This document shows, piece by piece, positions 37,207-53,009 of a stretch of DNA of 64,000 bases. The translations under genes and the position numbers were made by a program. Within the stretch, counting starts at the first letter, position 1; the number at the start of each line of letters is the position of its first letter. Below the pieces are notes generated by a model. It did not search any database. It was not told the origin of the DNA and saw nothing but the letters and a program-made list of their open reading frames with translations. The DNA is taken from positions 31,405,446-31,469,445 of the forward strand of contig CM043969.1 of assembly GCA_014529385.2 (NCBI GenBank), given 5' to 3'. The stretch comes from Adiantum capillus-veneris (taxonomy: Eukaryota > Streptophyta > Polypodiopsida > Polypodiales > Pteridaceae).

Positions 37207-37456
37207 TGAGGCGGTCCGGGGCAGGCAACAAGAGAGGCGACCTCTAAACACCCCTCAAGGCTCCCGTGCTGCTCAATTGGGGCTGGGGCAACCACAAGCA
37301 CAACACAACAACAAACCCACAGCCAAACCCAAACAAGATAGGGGCACCACCTAGTTAGAGAGCGAACTAGGACACAAAACAGGAGAATCCCTTAGCAATA
37401 CAAGCGAGAAGGAATGGTACACTATCACTAATTTCAATGCTACAAATACACACACC

Positions 37457-37530
<74 letters not shown>

Positions 37531-39665
37531 GCAAGAATTCAGCGTCAATGCTAATGATTGATGTGGATGTATGAACAACTTGGAGGAGAGTCAAGAGACA
37601 CAACTAAGTTTGATGATGTTGCAATCTACACATTATCTTAGGGTTATGGGAGACCTCTCACCATACAACCCTCTTATAATGTTTTCCCAAGCAACAAAAA
37701 CAAACACAAGAGCTCTTGAGTCACATACAAGCAAATACTACAGAAGAATCTCAAAATGAAAACGCGTCACCTTAAACCAACGAGATGAGGTTGCCAAGCG
37801 TGAATTGCAGAGACTCAAGAGAGTTTTGACCCGTGATTTGCACCCAACTTATTGATTAAATTGATGCGCAAGAGTAGGTACAACCTTGATTGGAAGTTGT
37901 GAATCACTCACTCCCATGCAATGTTACAACTAGGTCAAAGAAGCTTTCCTATACACCACATGTAATGGTGCATAGAGAGCTCACTCTCACTCCCTAAAAC
38001 TAAGATGGTGAATGGCACGCTCAAAGTAGTGAGCAATAGTGTAGGGATCCTTGCCATTTACAAAGGGAGAAGGGCTCTATTTATAGGTGAGGAAAGCCCT
38101 AATTAGGATTATACCTAATCAACATTTTCATAGAAAACCATGTTTATGAAATTTTTTATATGTTCTTATGAGAGTGGGGCTCTCTTGTCTCTTGAGTCAC
38201 ATGGATGTGGGCTCAAGAAGAGAGAATTATTGAGGGGAAATAGAGAAGATTCTAGAGAGGTGAGTGATTTTTGTGTGAGGTTGCCTACTCCACGGTAGAG
38301 TAGAGTGGGTGCAATTTACAAAAAAAAGTTAGCAGTTAGTGTTAGTAGTTTGAAGTTAGTAGGATGGAGTAAAATTACATGGCATATGCACTCAAGGTGC
38401 ATTATATGATTTATACAATGATAAAAAGTAAGAGAAGGATGAGAATATACACAATTTGGTGGAAACCACAAGATGTAAATGAAATTTTCCACCTTCTCCT
38501 CCAGTGAATAAAGCGGTTGTAGAACTTTGTCGGTGCAGTTCTTGTGACCATGGGGAAGTTGAATTCTCCATGATCAAACTCCTCCTTTTACAGGGCTTGA
38601 GCTTGGTTATTTTCTGTTTTTTTCTCTTTTTATGAAAGGATGAAGAGGTTATGGTAATATGAATTTGATTCTAGAGAGAGAAATTGAGCTATATGTGTGT
38701 AGAGATGATAATCTTTTGAGCTATAGAGTAAGGAGAGATGGAAATGGTGAAGAAGATGAAGTAAGCCATGAAAGTTGCAGGTTTGAGTGAGGGATGGAGA
38801 GGAATGAGTGTATGTGTGTGGAAGTGGGAAAGGAGGTGAGAGAAGACTATGGGTTACTTTGTGAGAAAAGTGGGCAGACTGGGGTCCACTCAAAAAATCA
38901 TATCTCACCGCTGGTAGCTTCAAAAATCATGAAAAAATTTGAGGTGATTATTTAGATCGTGGGCTACATTTTATCTTGTGACCACCGCTCCAAATTCGAA
39001 GTGGAGATAGGTGCCAAAACTCTCACAAAAAAGGCTGCTTTTTATGCCTGCAAAAGTCTTTTAGTGCCCCCCTCCTTTGTTGAATTTGTACAATGTATCC
39101 AAGAGTGAGCCCCTCCTTTGTCATATCATAATACAAAGCATCCAAGTTGCCCTTTACACATGCATGGAGGAGGATTATTGATGAATAAAGCAATATATAC
39201 ATGGTGGGACTAGTGTATGGACTATTCATGGATTTTAGCTCAATGAACACATGGTGTTAGAATAATGAGTAAAAATAATAATAAAAATATTGAAGAATTA
39301 TGGATATGGAAAGATATTGGAATCATATGATATGGTCCCTCTTTGTATTATTTTGGGTGAAAGAGGAAAAGGTATGCAAGTAAATGAAAATAATATAATA
39401 AACATGACTAAGAAAGTAGAAATCAATTTTTTTGTTTTCACGAGGGTGAGGGTGAAAATGTGGGGGTGATTTGTATAAAAGAAAAATATGAGGTTAGAGG
39501 ATGTACACATTGGCAAAAAATATACTTATGGTGTAAGAGAATGAAAGAAGGCATATACACGTTCAATAAAACACACACCTAAGTATAAAATATTTAAATA
39601 AAATATCAAAAAAATCCCTATATTTAGGCCATATATACAATGCAATATTTATACACAAATGGGCC

Positions 39666-39705
<40 letters not shown>

Positions 39706-39888
39706 TTGTTTTTTGGCTCAACTAGCCCAGTGACTAGCTCATTGAGGGTTTTAAGAAAATATGGGAAAAGTCCCCTAACTCACACACGCCTATTTACAGT
39801 GAAATGGTAGGGATAGCCATAGTGTTTGGGTGAATTTGGTAGGGTGAGGTAGCTCACTATATTTGGAATAGCCGAAAAATGGCTATCA
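37207..39888 (-). repeat. 5' LTR of the Tat element (2682 bp)
   Basis: Minus strand from TGATAGCC at 39888 to GCCTCA at 37207. It holds (GA)32 at 37461-37524 and (TA)n at about 39668-39702. The promoter element is intact in this copy. Confidence 0.95.
38077..38086 (-). promoter_or_regulatory. TATA box in the 5' LTR
   Basis: The minus strand reads CTATAAATAG, a near-ideal plant TATA box. Transcription would start about 30 bases further on (near 38045), which leaves an R-U5 region of roughly 840 bases. The 3' LTR lacks two bases of this motif. Confidence 0.65.
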
Positions 39889-41060
39889 ACGCAAACCAGC
39901 AAAAAGTACTCATTCGAAATGTAACTTGTCTGCAAAATAGCGCAAGGTATTTCTAAAAACACCCACTCATTTCAAACTTAACTGATAGCCTTATGCTGAG
40001 GTATACAATATCAGCCAAGCCAACACTATGTTGAGATATACCTGCTAAACAAGAAGGATAATTACCAAGTTATTTGTACAAAACACAAGCAGCCCATATC
40101 AGAAGCATAAATGGTAAGGGTGCCTTATACCCAATAAAGATAGCCATAGGTCGAGACTAAAACTAGCTAAGGAGATAGTGTATCTCCCTTGCATGCCTAG
40201 GAGGAAGCAAAAGGAGTGTTCATATTATCAAACCAGCAAAATGCACTTACCAAAATAGAATCAATTGAGTATATCAACCCAAGGCATTCCTCGGAAAACC
40301 TACTTAGCCCAAACAGTTCAGACCAGCACATATACATGAAGGTAGGTATTCTCCACAGATTCTTTCAAGCATGTTATTAAACAAACCATTGAGAATTTTT
40401 ACCATATCAAGCAACCACCTATCCAATTCTCAAAAAACTGTCATAGGTCAAAACCCAAATGAGTCTTAGGTCAAAACCAAAAATGGGCCTAAGGGATTTA
40501 GAGTATAACCATGCCAACCTAGGAGGTAGCCAAAAGAGTGGTCATATCATCATACCAGCAAAAGTACTCATCCAAAAAGAGTCTGCCTAGCATATCTTCC
40601 CAATGTATTGTTTGAAAGAACCATTTAGCACTAAACTGATAAGACCAGCACATGTTCTTGAAACCATGTTTTCACTAAGCATATTCTTTAATGCATGTTT
40701 ATCAAACAAACCAGTGAGATGATTTACCATACCAAGCACCACCAATCCAATTCTCAAAGAAACATATCGACTTGATTTAATATCCAACCATTTAAGGTGG
40801 TTACACTTAACCATATTCATTTTATCATGAAAAACATAGCTAGATGAAAGTCGCCCTTCCAAACCGCAAGCAAACACATGTCATAAGCACATCACAACAT
40901 ATTTAAAAATGTCCATCAGTTCTTAATTACCAAGCAAAGAGGTATTACTATCAAATCTTAACCCATTAAGCCAAAGAACTCCACCTGAGAAGGAGAAGCC
41001 AGAGAATGAATCTCCAAAGCTTGTTGCTTATCCTTCCCTTTAGCCATAGCGTAGCACACT
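39889..41060 (-). pseudogene. Degenerate tandem array, right half (possible PPR pseudogene)
   Basis: Blocks beginning accagcaaaa(a/t)g(t/c)ac recur at about 39896, 40236 and 40555, a period of roughly 320-340 bases, close to the length of a PPR P-L-S triplet (~100 residues). The minus frame 40587-40877 (96 codons) contains CGLEGRLSSSYVFHDKM, GMVNHLTGLFDKHALKNM and NMVSRTCAGLISLVLNGSF, with the look of PPR helices. Other units are closed by stops. A gene of another repeat family is possible. The Tat element has inserted into it. Confidence 0.35.
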
Positions 41061-41546
41061 CAAAGTACAATCACTCACACATAGTACCTCATGACAACAA
41101 TAGCTGAGTGAATGTATAAAAGATTGCTAAGTGAGGGAGAACCCTCACCTTTATATATGATTTGAAGGATCAAGGCTGAGAGTGATCCGCAACTCACACA
41201 ACCGAATGCAGCACCATCGATCATCTACGGCCAAGCATCAATTTGCAGGCAGTGTGCAATAAATGGGGCCATGTGTTACGAGCCAGTAGAGGAACTCCAA
41301 AAAAGGGGGCGCAATCTACCACTTGCAAATCTAGCTTATTGCGTATAAAAATGCAGGCAGTAAGATTACTCTCTTTGATACATACCTCATCTTCTACACA
41401 GAGCATAAGTAAAACCATTTACAAGAGGTCAACATAATGTAAACCCAAAAAGTTCCATTCACATATGGCCATGAAAAAGGTCCAGGGCTGGCAAAAAAAA
41501 ACCTTTTCATGTAATTACAAGCTGCATAGGACGTGAGCTAATCAAG

Positions 41547-41792
<246 letters not shown>

Positions 41793-41814
41793 TATCGTCC
41801 TCGAAGGTCAAATA

Positions 41815-42530
41815 TGACCTATGGGACGAAATGAACATGTCACGTGGTGTGAGTGGAGGTCATAAGTGACTCTCGATGCTCAAAAATGGCAGAAATGAGC
41901 GTCGTAATAGAGAGTCCACATCGTGGTTGGGAGAGGAAGGTATGTAGGGAGAGATCATGGCTGAATATATGGGGAAAAGAGGACCTTATGTGGTCAAAAC
42001 TGAGCACTCAAGTAGTGTGTGGTACTAACTCTTTCGCAGTTGACGAGGGCAGAAGGTGCAAAGTCGATGAGACTCCTCGCTAGTGTCCCAACGTCCTATC
42101 TCGCAGCGTAGAGAGTGGGAGCTAAGATGAATGGAGGCAATGGCACGGATCGCACTCAACGGGATGGGATCAAGGATGTAGGGATGGGTTTGGTTACCTG
42201 GTTCAAAGAAGAAGAGAGATTTGTAGTTTGGGGCAACGTGTGTGGTGTAATGACCGAAGCGAGAACTTCGGATTTCTCCCAAGCCGAGATACATTAGTGT
42301 TGTAAGAATGCCTCATTAACTTGGGATTCGATTGACGCATTCTTGACCAAGTGACATGCATCCCATCTTCCAAACCATTTCTTGATGTCAAGAATCCACC
42401 CCAAACCTAGTATTTTGCTCTTGCATGTCTTTTGGACCTTTTGACTTTCTTCATATGCGATTCTGGGAAGTCGATACAAGGGGCTACCTTGTGTCTTAAG
42501 CATGTACTCCAAAACCCTTTGCATGCCCAA
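41815..42530 (-). pseudogene. LINE ORF2 C-terminal region with Cys-His motif
   Basis: The frame 42025-42294 reads IASIHLSSHSLRCEIGRW then LCTFCPRQLRKS, the pattern R-x-x-S-H-x-L-x-I-E-x-G-R-W ... C-x-x-C of plant LINE C-termini. After a stop the reading continues piecewise with FDHIRSSFPHIFSHDLS and FEHRESLMT to about 41820. The pieces at 42203-42391 and 42294-42530 are other frames of the same broken region. Confidence 0.7.
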
Positions 42531-43680
42531 GACCGAGCAATGGGAAGCAATCTGGACTCAAGAAGTAAGAGCATGTAGGGTGTTTGTGTCTTGACTTGGA
42601 GAAAGTTGGTGAGAAAACGCTTTTGGACATTCTCAAACTCTTTCCAAGTAGACTTCCCGATGTTTCCACCCCACACCTCCACTCCATAAAGAAGCACCGG
42701 TGTCACCAATGTGTCAAAGATGTACTTTTTGAGAGGCCAGCACTTGATCTCTCCTGCATTGCACATGTTCTCAAATGCATAATAAGGCCTCTTTCCGGCT
42801 TCCAAGCGACGCATTGCACAATCCTTCCATTTATGATTGGATGGAATCTCAAGGCCATGGTACTTGAAGTGATCTACTACTTCAAGTTGCTCATTGTTAT
42901 ATACAATGCATGGAGTTTTGTCATTGAGGGTCTTTACAAGCATAACCTTAGTTTTGGATCCATTCACGATCAGCCCGCTATGTAGGCAAAAGCGTTCCAA
43001 GACACTCATAAGCTTTTGTGCATCTTCTAAGGTATGTGCCAAGAGCACTACATCATCGGCATAAAGCAAAAGCATGATCCACCGTATTTCCGATCTTAAC
43101 CTCTTCTATGCCTTCTTGCTGCATAAAATCAAGAACCATGTATTCGATTTCATCAATGAGTAGCCCAAAGACGGTTGGGGAAAGTGGGCATCCTTGTTTG
43201 GTGCTTGCAAAAAATTCTGAAATTCCATCTCCCTTATGTAGTCGACATATCACTTTTTGGTAGATACAAAAGACTGCATGCATAAATTCTCTCGGCACTT
43301 GAAGGCTTTGCATACGTCTTCAAATATTTCCTTGCGGTACCATGTCAAAAGCTTTCTTGAAATCCACAAAGCAACAATACAACTTTTTTCCATTCAATCG
43401 AGACGCTTCCATAAGAACTCAAAGAGTGACAAGGTGATCAATAGTGCTATGATGCTTTCAAAAACCTGCTTGGCCAAGCGCACGTTTTCCATTCTTTTCA
43501 TCCCATTCACTTATCTTCATCTCCATGATACATTCAAATAACTTTTCCATCAAAGAACCAACCATTATAGTGCGATAGTTGTTCACATTGTTTACATCTC
43601 CTCCTTTGTGCACAGGTTTGATCCAATTTGCACTCCAATCATGAGGCATGCCATGCTGAAGTGCAAGGTTAAACATATTG
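42407..43680 (-). pseudogene. LINE reverse transcriptase
   Basis: In order on the minus strand: NWIKPVHKGGDVNNVNNYRT (43458-43676), then after stops CCFVDFKKAFDMVPQG at about 43380-43340 (motif A with catalytic Asp), STKQGCPLSPTVFGLLIDE (43053-43313), and LLLYADDVVLLAHT (42407-43075, motif C YADD intact). The thumb follows: HSGLIVNGSKTKVML, VTPVLLYGVEVWGG. Catalytic residues remain; loss of function comes from frameshifts and stops between the blocks. Confidence 0.9.
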
Positions 43681-43736
43681 CATATCCAATATCGTGTTTT
43701 CTTGCTTGTCCATTTAATTATTTTAGCCTTGAAACC

Positions 43737-44411
43737 TTAAAGGTCCCCTACCTTGCGAGTAGTAAGTTTCTCAAGCGCACGGCATACATCTTCAATGGTA
43801 AAGAAGGTAGGCATAAATGGAAGGGAGCTACAACACTCCATCTTATCAACATTGAATTGCTCATAGAGGTTCTTGAAATGCATATACATATCCTCAAGAG
43901 TCAAGTCAGCAAAGCTCTCAACACGCTTGTCTTTTAGATTTTGCCAAAACTTGCCACATGCACGTGCTTTCTCTTGCGCTAAAAGAAGTTGTTTTTTGAC
44001 TTCCCACCTTCTCCTCTTCTTTTGAACAAGTGCTTTGTATGTGTGTGAACGTTCCAAGTAAACTTCCTTGTCTTTGCTTGCATCCAATCTTAGCAAGTGT
44101 TTTTGGGCTTGACTACATTCCATGTCAAACCATTTCTTCTTGGTGCTATCCTTCTCAGACCTTTTGCAAGACATGTGTTTCACCAAAAAGAATTTCTTCT
44201 CACAAGAGCAAATTACTTCTTTGAAAACTTTCCACTTGCATTCTAATGTTGGGCTCTCTTGATGTTCTATCATGCTTAACATTTGGTCCACCATATTATC
44301 AGCATATATAAGTGCTCGTTTGAAGTCTAGATGTAGGTACAAATGATTCACATCATGATTGGAGGCTACATGCTCGGGCCTTTTACCACACTTGAGGTCA
44401 ATACATAACAC
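43737..44411 (-). pseudogene. LINE ORF2 linker between endonuclease and RT
   Basis: A 224-codon open frame, Lys/Glu-rich and probably helical, with KKKWFDMECSQAQKHLLRL, YKALVQKKRRRWEVKK and FWQNLKDK, the typical W-F-D-x-E-C ... R-x-Y-K-x-x-x-K-K-K pattern found upstream of LINE RTs. It is the longest open piece of this LINE. Confidence 0.8.
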
Positions 44412-44487
44412 CCTATGATCCGATTCCGGATTCCATTCACCAAGTGTAAACTTTGCATGGATTTTAGAGTGGCTTTCGAAAACAACA

Positions 44488-45210
44488 TCACACTATCACC
44501 ATTGTGCTTTCTACATGTAAAGTCATTGGTGCCTTTCCATAGAGATATACCATTTGCAATGAGAATTCCGATACTATTGCACATATGTAGAAGTGAATTT
44601 CAATAGTGATCCAGTTCTTTTGCATCATTAGAACTTTGATTATATATATATATATATATGAGTCATCCATTCTTCTTGAGACATGCAGCATGTCGTCTTG
44701 TTGTGTGTCATGCTGTAACATATTTGTGCGAGCATTCATGTCTCTAAAGACAATGACTTCACCCTGGTCCTTGTAATGAGCAATGTCTTCCTCTAGTTCA
44801 ACAAAGGGCTGATCTCTATCCATATCCAAGCGAGCATAAAAGTTGGGGTCATAGTGAGGAACGTAACAACGAGCCACAAACATGAATTGACCATTTGGTG
44901 GACTGATTTCCAGCCATAAGTATCATTTATACTTATCTTCTGTGACAATGGAAACATCTTTCAAACCCTTTTTGGTCATACATGCTACGCCTCCTTGGCC
45001 TCCACGTTGCTTTGCATTTTTGGCCCACATCAAAGAATGCACATCGTATTTGTCAAATCCATGAATTTGTTGCACATCATGCTCTCATGTTTCGACAAGA
45101 AGTATCACATCGGAGTCATTGGTAAGCTCATCAATGCCAATTCCCGCATTCCATGGATACTCGTTCCAAAAGCTTATTTGCAAGTGTCAATTAGTCTCAT
45201 AGATCATGTG
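44488..45210 (-). pseudogene. LINE ORF2 apurinic-type endonuclease
   Basis: Pieces on the minus strand: GIDELTNDSDVILLVET (45150-45090, with the catalytic Glu), AKQRGGQGGVACMTKKGL (45015-44960), then MFVARCYVPHYDPNFY and GEVIVFRDMNARTN (44488-44883), the last corresponding to the G-D-F/M-N-A-R motif with Gly changed to Arg. Stops and an AT repeat (44640-44660) interrupt it. Confidence 0.78.
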
Positions 45211-45213
45211 TCC

Positions 45214-46123
45214 CTATTTGTTGGTGGGACTTGCATCCTCCTCAGGTGACTTTTCCTCTTGAGATGACAACTTAACCTTCTTGCTTCTTTCCTCATGTGC
45301 TTTGTGACGTACATTTTGTTGCATAAGAGTGCAATCCTCATATACATTACAACCCGTTCCTTTGAGGTAGATATTTCTCTTTACCTCATCAACCATGGTA
45401 CATACAATAGGTCTTTCTCCCGAGCAAGGGACTCCTTGTTTTCCAACTCGATGTGCACCATAAGCCATGATTCTAGACATGCCAAAGTATGTAGCAAAAA
45501 ACTCTTTAATAGCAACCGCAAGAGATTAGGGTGTTTCCAAACTTTCCTCCTTGATTCCACAAATGACGATGTTCTTTGAGCGTTTTTGTCGTTCTTGCAA
45601 TTCTTGAGTGTCCACATTCTCTAGATTCTTTGCTTGGACAACGGCTTGCGTGATAGGAGATGTAGAAACCACATTATCCTTACATATATCAGCCCATGAT
45701 TTGGATGCATTTTTCATCTCACATACATCATGTCGTATTATATCTATCGTTTCCTCTTTCAATAAATGATCACTCTCAACTTTGCTCAAACGCTCTTTCA
45801 ATACATTCATGTCAACAAGAGAGCGCTTACATTCTTGAACTTCATTCTTAAGATGCATCAAGCATGTTGTTTGCATTTCAAGAACCTTCTTGAGGTGCTC
45901 ATTCTCCACAACGAGAACTCTTAAAGTGCCATTCTCCATTGCAAGTGTGTGCAACTCTTCACCTTGCTTGTTGACGTTTTCTTGTAATGAGACCAAGTAA
46001 GCCATGACCATTGCTTCCGTTTTTGTACGATGTGGTTGGATTAGCATCCAAAGTCCTTGGAGATTTTGCATCATTCTCCATGGCGAGTGTGGATTTTCCA
46101 CCCTTGCGAGTTTTGTCTGACAT
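45214..46123 (-). pseudogene. LINE ORF1 (coiled coil plus RRM-like domain)
   Basis: The likely start is the ATG at 46123-46121 (MSDKTRKGGKSTLAMENDAK). After a frameshift near 46025 the frame at 45526-46101 gives a heptad-rich coiled coil (QENVNKQGEELHTLAMENG to VESDHLLKEETIDII) and then RQKRSKNIVICGIKEES, the start of the RRM-like RNA-binding domain of L1-type ORF1 proteins. After another break it resumes at 45480 (MSRIMAYGAHRVGK, CSGERPIVCTMVDEVKRN) and ends in a Lys/Glu-rich tail at 45214. Confidence 0.75.
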
Positions 46124-46244
46124 TGACTTCAAGTCGGCAACAAAAACAAAAAGTTTTGATAGTTTTTTCAATTTTGAGATGTTGTTACAACAAAGCCTTC
46201 CATTGCTCAAAAAATTCTGTTTTTCCATCAATGCGTAGAGGGCT

Positions 46245-48971
46245 TCGTGCTCTTTGATTGAGGCTATGGTTTACAACAATGGAGCTTAATTGGGATGATA
46301 TGCTCTTGATAAGGACCTCGGTATTTGAGATGTACTTTCTTGGAATGTATTTAATATAAAATATGTCCAAGGAGGAATGGGAATGAATAAGTAAGGAAAT
46401 CTATGCGTATATACTTACGTATGCTTGCATACCTCATGCATGTGGCATTATGTAGGAAGTTCACATGGGGTACTTTACACAATCCACACTTTACAACACT
46501 TCCTAATTTACCTTTGATAAGTTGTAATGGTGATGCTGAAGATCTAGACACGTAGGGGGAACAACTTGGTGGAATTCACAAGGAGAACAATATCAATTCT
46601 TGACTATGCATTTATCTTTTTGCACCTTTCATCCCCTCTTTTGAACGTAGCCTTCCCTAGCTAATAATGAGGTGGCATAAGCTCTTGATGACAACAACGA
46701 AACTAATTTTTTTTTCAATGGGTTTGGAGAACAATATATGGTGGCATTGTAGGAGATGGCACTGGCAATGTTTTCTCCTTTGAGTTTCTCTTGGCATCAA
46801 GAGCTTTTGGTATTAATACTCAAAGAGGTTAAGATTGTTGTGAGGAGCATAATCAAGAATTTTATCTATAATGATTTGCAACCACTGTGGTTGGAAATGC
46901 TTTATTTTGACATATTCATCATAGAGCTCCAGAGACTACCAAGTATATTGGATGAAGCTCTTTGACTGCACTTCTAATAGGCTATATCCAACATGGTAGG
47001 GGGAGAAGCTCTAGATTATTTTCCAGGATGTGAATCTAGGGCCTCTACCCATGTGCAATCACCTATGCTTACACCTTCAAGGCATTTGAGCTAAAATAGA
47101 ATGATGATAGCACAAAATATTGGAAAAAAGGACATGCTTGCCATTATATGCTTGGCGATGCTTTGGATAATATATACATTTAGTGTGATGTATTAAAAGA
47201 AGCCCAACAAGTTCTTCATGGTGCTCCCATTTGATGATGCATATTACATCCAAACCTTATCTCGTGAGATCATTGCAAATAAATCACATGACCAAACATA
47301 CCAAAATCAAGCATCATGTTTTCATCAAGGGGTATATTGATGAGATATTGATCCATAAGTGAGTCAAGGGAGAAAGCTAGAGACTATTGACCATGGCTAT
47401 AAAATTATGCTAGAAGTAATTGTGAGGAAAGTTGGGAGGATAGCAAAATTTGTTTGGTCTTCCTTATTCCCTCGCCATTTTTGACATCACTCACCATATT
47501 ATAGATGAATGATAAAACTCTATATACATTTATATGGTAGCCCCACATCAAGAAATTGGTGTAGAGAAGACCTTTGTAAATAAGGTTCTTGTGTTCTCAG
47601 ACACACCCCTCTACAAGCGTGCACAAGGCAGACAAGCAAAACCGCCTTTGGCATCTTAATATCATTTTGAACACTTTGAGCATCCCAACTTCTATTTCTA
47701 TAAGCTTTGGGATCTCTACAACATTTAATAAAATATGGTAGTATCTATGGAGACAAGCTTTGTGTGCCATCTGTGACAATTATAAATTTTAGGGCTTAGG
47801 GTCGATATACAATTCCTATATAATTTTTTCAAGGATCCTTTTGCATTTCATGATATTGATCGTGTTTTATTTTCAATGCACGCACCATGTTGTAGCAATT
47901 AAAGCATGGAGGTGGGGACCCCCCATAGAATCCATAGCCCCCTCGACAGTCGGCTCCCCCATAGCAGCCACAACCACCAAAGTAGGTTGAGGCCTCCCAT
48001 TCCTACACCCTCTCTAGCACACACACTTTGGCGTAGGAGTTGTTTTGTGGCATAGAGCACCTTTGTAGTCTTCCATCCTACCGAGAGTCTAGGTCAGAAG
48101 TAGAGGCCTTTGAGGGCTATGTTTTCCACGATTCACAATCCTCACGCCTTCCAAGAGAGGGTGATCATGCACCGTGTCGGGTGTACATTCTTGTCGTGGC
48201 ATCAAGTGAAGAAGGGGCGGAGAGTCACCTTGTTGTTTCCCTTATGTTTGTCTATTTTCCTATATGGTTTTTGGTAAAGAGCTTAACTTTGACGTGGTAT
48301 GTACTTGTCAACATTTTATTTTCATATCAAGTAGTTCTACTTAATTTGAACCATTCAATTTTGATTTGAATGCTGACATAGGTTCTAAATAGGAGCCAAT
48401 TTTTTGCCACTTTAAGTAATAAATTTGCATCTTTAGTATCACTCATAGTTGTATACCAAGGGTGGTACATTTCTCTATGCTATACCAAACACTTTGGGAT
48501 TATAAACAAGCATGGTAAACTGGTGGGATTCAAATCCTACCAAACAATCCTTTTGATTATACTCCATGGATACAAACACAAGAGCACAAGAAGAGGGCAT
48601 GATATCTAATAAGAAGTGTGAGGCTCCATGGGTTAATGGGATTGCATATTGGTATTTTGTTTTTGCCGATGGAGGTATTGATCTTAATCAAGCTATACCA
48701 CAAGGGCAATCATCATGTTTATGATAGAAATGATGGTGAGACTATTGACAAATAGTCATTCAGGGACATTTGTGGAGAGAGAATATGCAGCATTGCAATT
48801 TGCACAGCATTGAGTTGTTTAAATATGATTTTTAACTTTCACTTTTGAGAAATACATATGCAATGATTAAGTTGACTTACTTGTTTGTTTTCTTTGTTAG
48901 GTGGCTACTCCTAACATTTAGTATTCTTTGTTAAGTGGCTACTCCTAACATTTAGTAATGATCACATTTAG
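46245..48971. other. No recognised genes
   Basis: Both strands carry only short frames. The 109-codon plus frame at 48040-48369 has a hydrophobic C-terminal third but no known domain, and its surroundings give no support. A 34 bp tandem duplication (gtggctactcctaacattta at 48901 and 48935) sits just before R copy 2. I see nothing else to annotate. Confidence 0.5.
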
Positions 48972-52043
<3,072 letters not shown>

Positions 52044-52192
52044 TGTTGGGATTCCGGCCAAGTGGCCGGACATCCCACTTACTACTAACCCATCTACTAA
52101 CTTAACCATATATACACTTATTCTTCAATACAATAATATAAGGACCTGCAACATGATAACGTTGTTGTGCGCTCCACCCAAAGCAGATCTCT

Positions 52193-52270
<78 letters not shown>

Positions 52271-52311
52271 TCTCGCACTTGCACTCGCACACAATTCCCG
52301 TGGCACCTTCA
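52044..52311 (+). repeat. Ty1/copia-like 5' LTR
   Basis: Starts TGTTGGGATTCCGG and ends CCTTCA, followed by ac and a perfect initiator-Met primer site. The start is a strong hairpin: CCGGCC (52054-52059) with GGCCGG (52064-52069), inside TGGGA / TCCCA. A tatatacactt TATA-like motif lies near 52109. CT microsatellites fill 52189-52268. No matching 3' LTR exists in the window. Confidence 0.75.
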
Positions 52312-52313
52312 AC

Positions 52314-52325
52314 TGGTATCAGAGC
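52314..52325 (+). promoter_or_regulatory. Primer binding site, tRNA-iMet type
   Basis: TGGTATCAGAGC, a perfect match to the plant initiator-Met primer site, two bases after the LTR end. It fixes the LTR boundary and orientation. Confidence 0.9.
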
Positions 52326-53009
52326 AGGGTTTGTGCTTGCCGTTTTTGCGTTTGCGCGCGTGCACTTTCAAAAGTGCAAACAGGTTTTTGACTTCGGCAT
52401 CGGCAAATTCAGCGTTCTGAGAGCGTTTCCAGTAGGTGTCCTGATGATTTACCCCCCTTTCAAAGCTGTTCGTGCAATCGAAAGATTCATTGGATCTACG
52501 CTTCAGGAGTTGTATTTTTTCAACTCCACGTTTTCTACATCTACAGCTATAGCTACAGGACACAGGTGCAGGTTGTTCAGAGACTATTTTGGGATTTTAT
52601 ATAGCCATTTTATGGCTATTATGTGCTATTGAGAAGGTGTTTATGGGCTGATTATGAGCACTTTTCGGCATCCACATTGTCTTGGGGTTTTCAGGAATAT
52701 ATCTCCTCACAAGTTCTTGCATACATATAGGACATCCAGGTTTCTTACAGGTTGCAGTGTTTTGCATCAGCACAGATTTCAGTGGGAGTGTTTGATGCAG
52801 ATATGCATTGTTTTGGCACTTTTGATAGTGCTTGAGCTCTTTTGAGAGCGGTTTTACTCCCCGTAGGAATTTTTTTACTACTTGCACATTTTGTTTGGCG
52901 CCTGTGTGAGCGCGTATACTGCACAACGTTGTTTTGCTTGTGTTGCATAGTAGTTGGTCGCATCTTCCCTGTCTAACTAAAGCCTTTCTAGATCGAAGAT
53001 GTGGTCGCA
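52326..53009 (+). other. Leader of the truncated copia-like element; no gag found
   Basis: About 680 bases after the primer site with several short palindromes (for example gcactttcaaaagtgc at 52360-52375) and no gag or pol motif on the plus strand. It ends where a Tat fragment in the opposite direction begins. A 137-codon minus frame (52597-53010) crosses it and contains CKKPGCPICMQELVRR, but it has no support as a gene. Confidence 0.45.

Noticed and set aside
48040-48369. 109-codon plus frame with a hydrophobic C-terminus
   Set aside because: No homology recognised, no supporting neighbours, and its length is expected by chance in 64 kb; listed only as part of the unassigned region.
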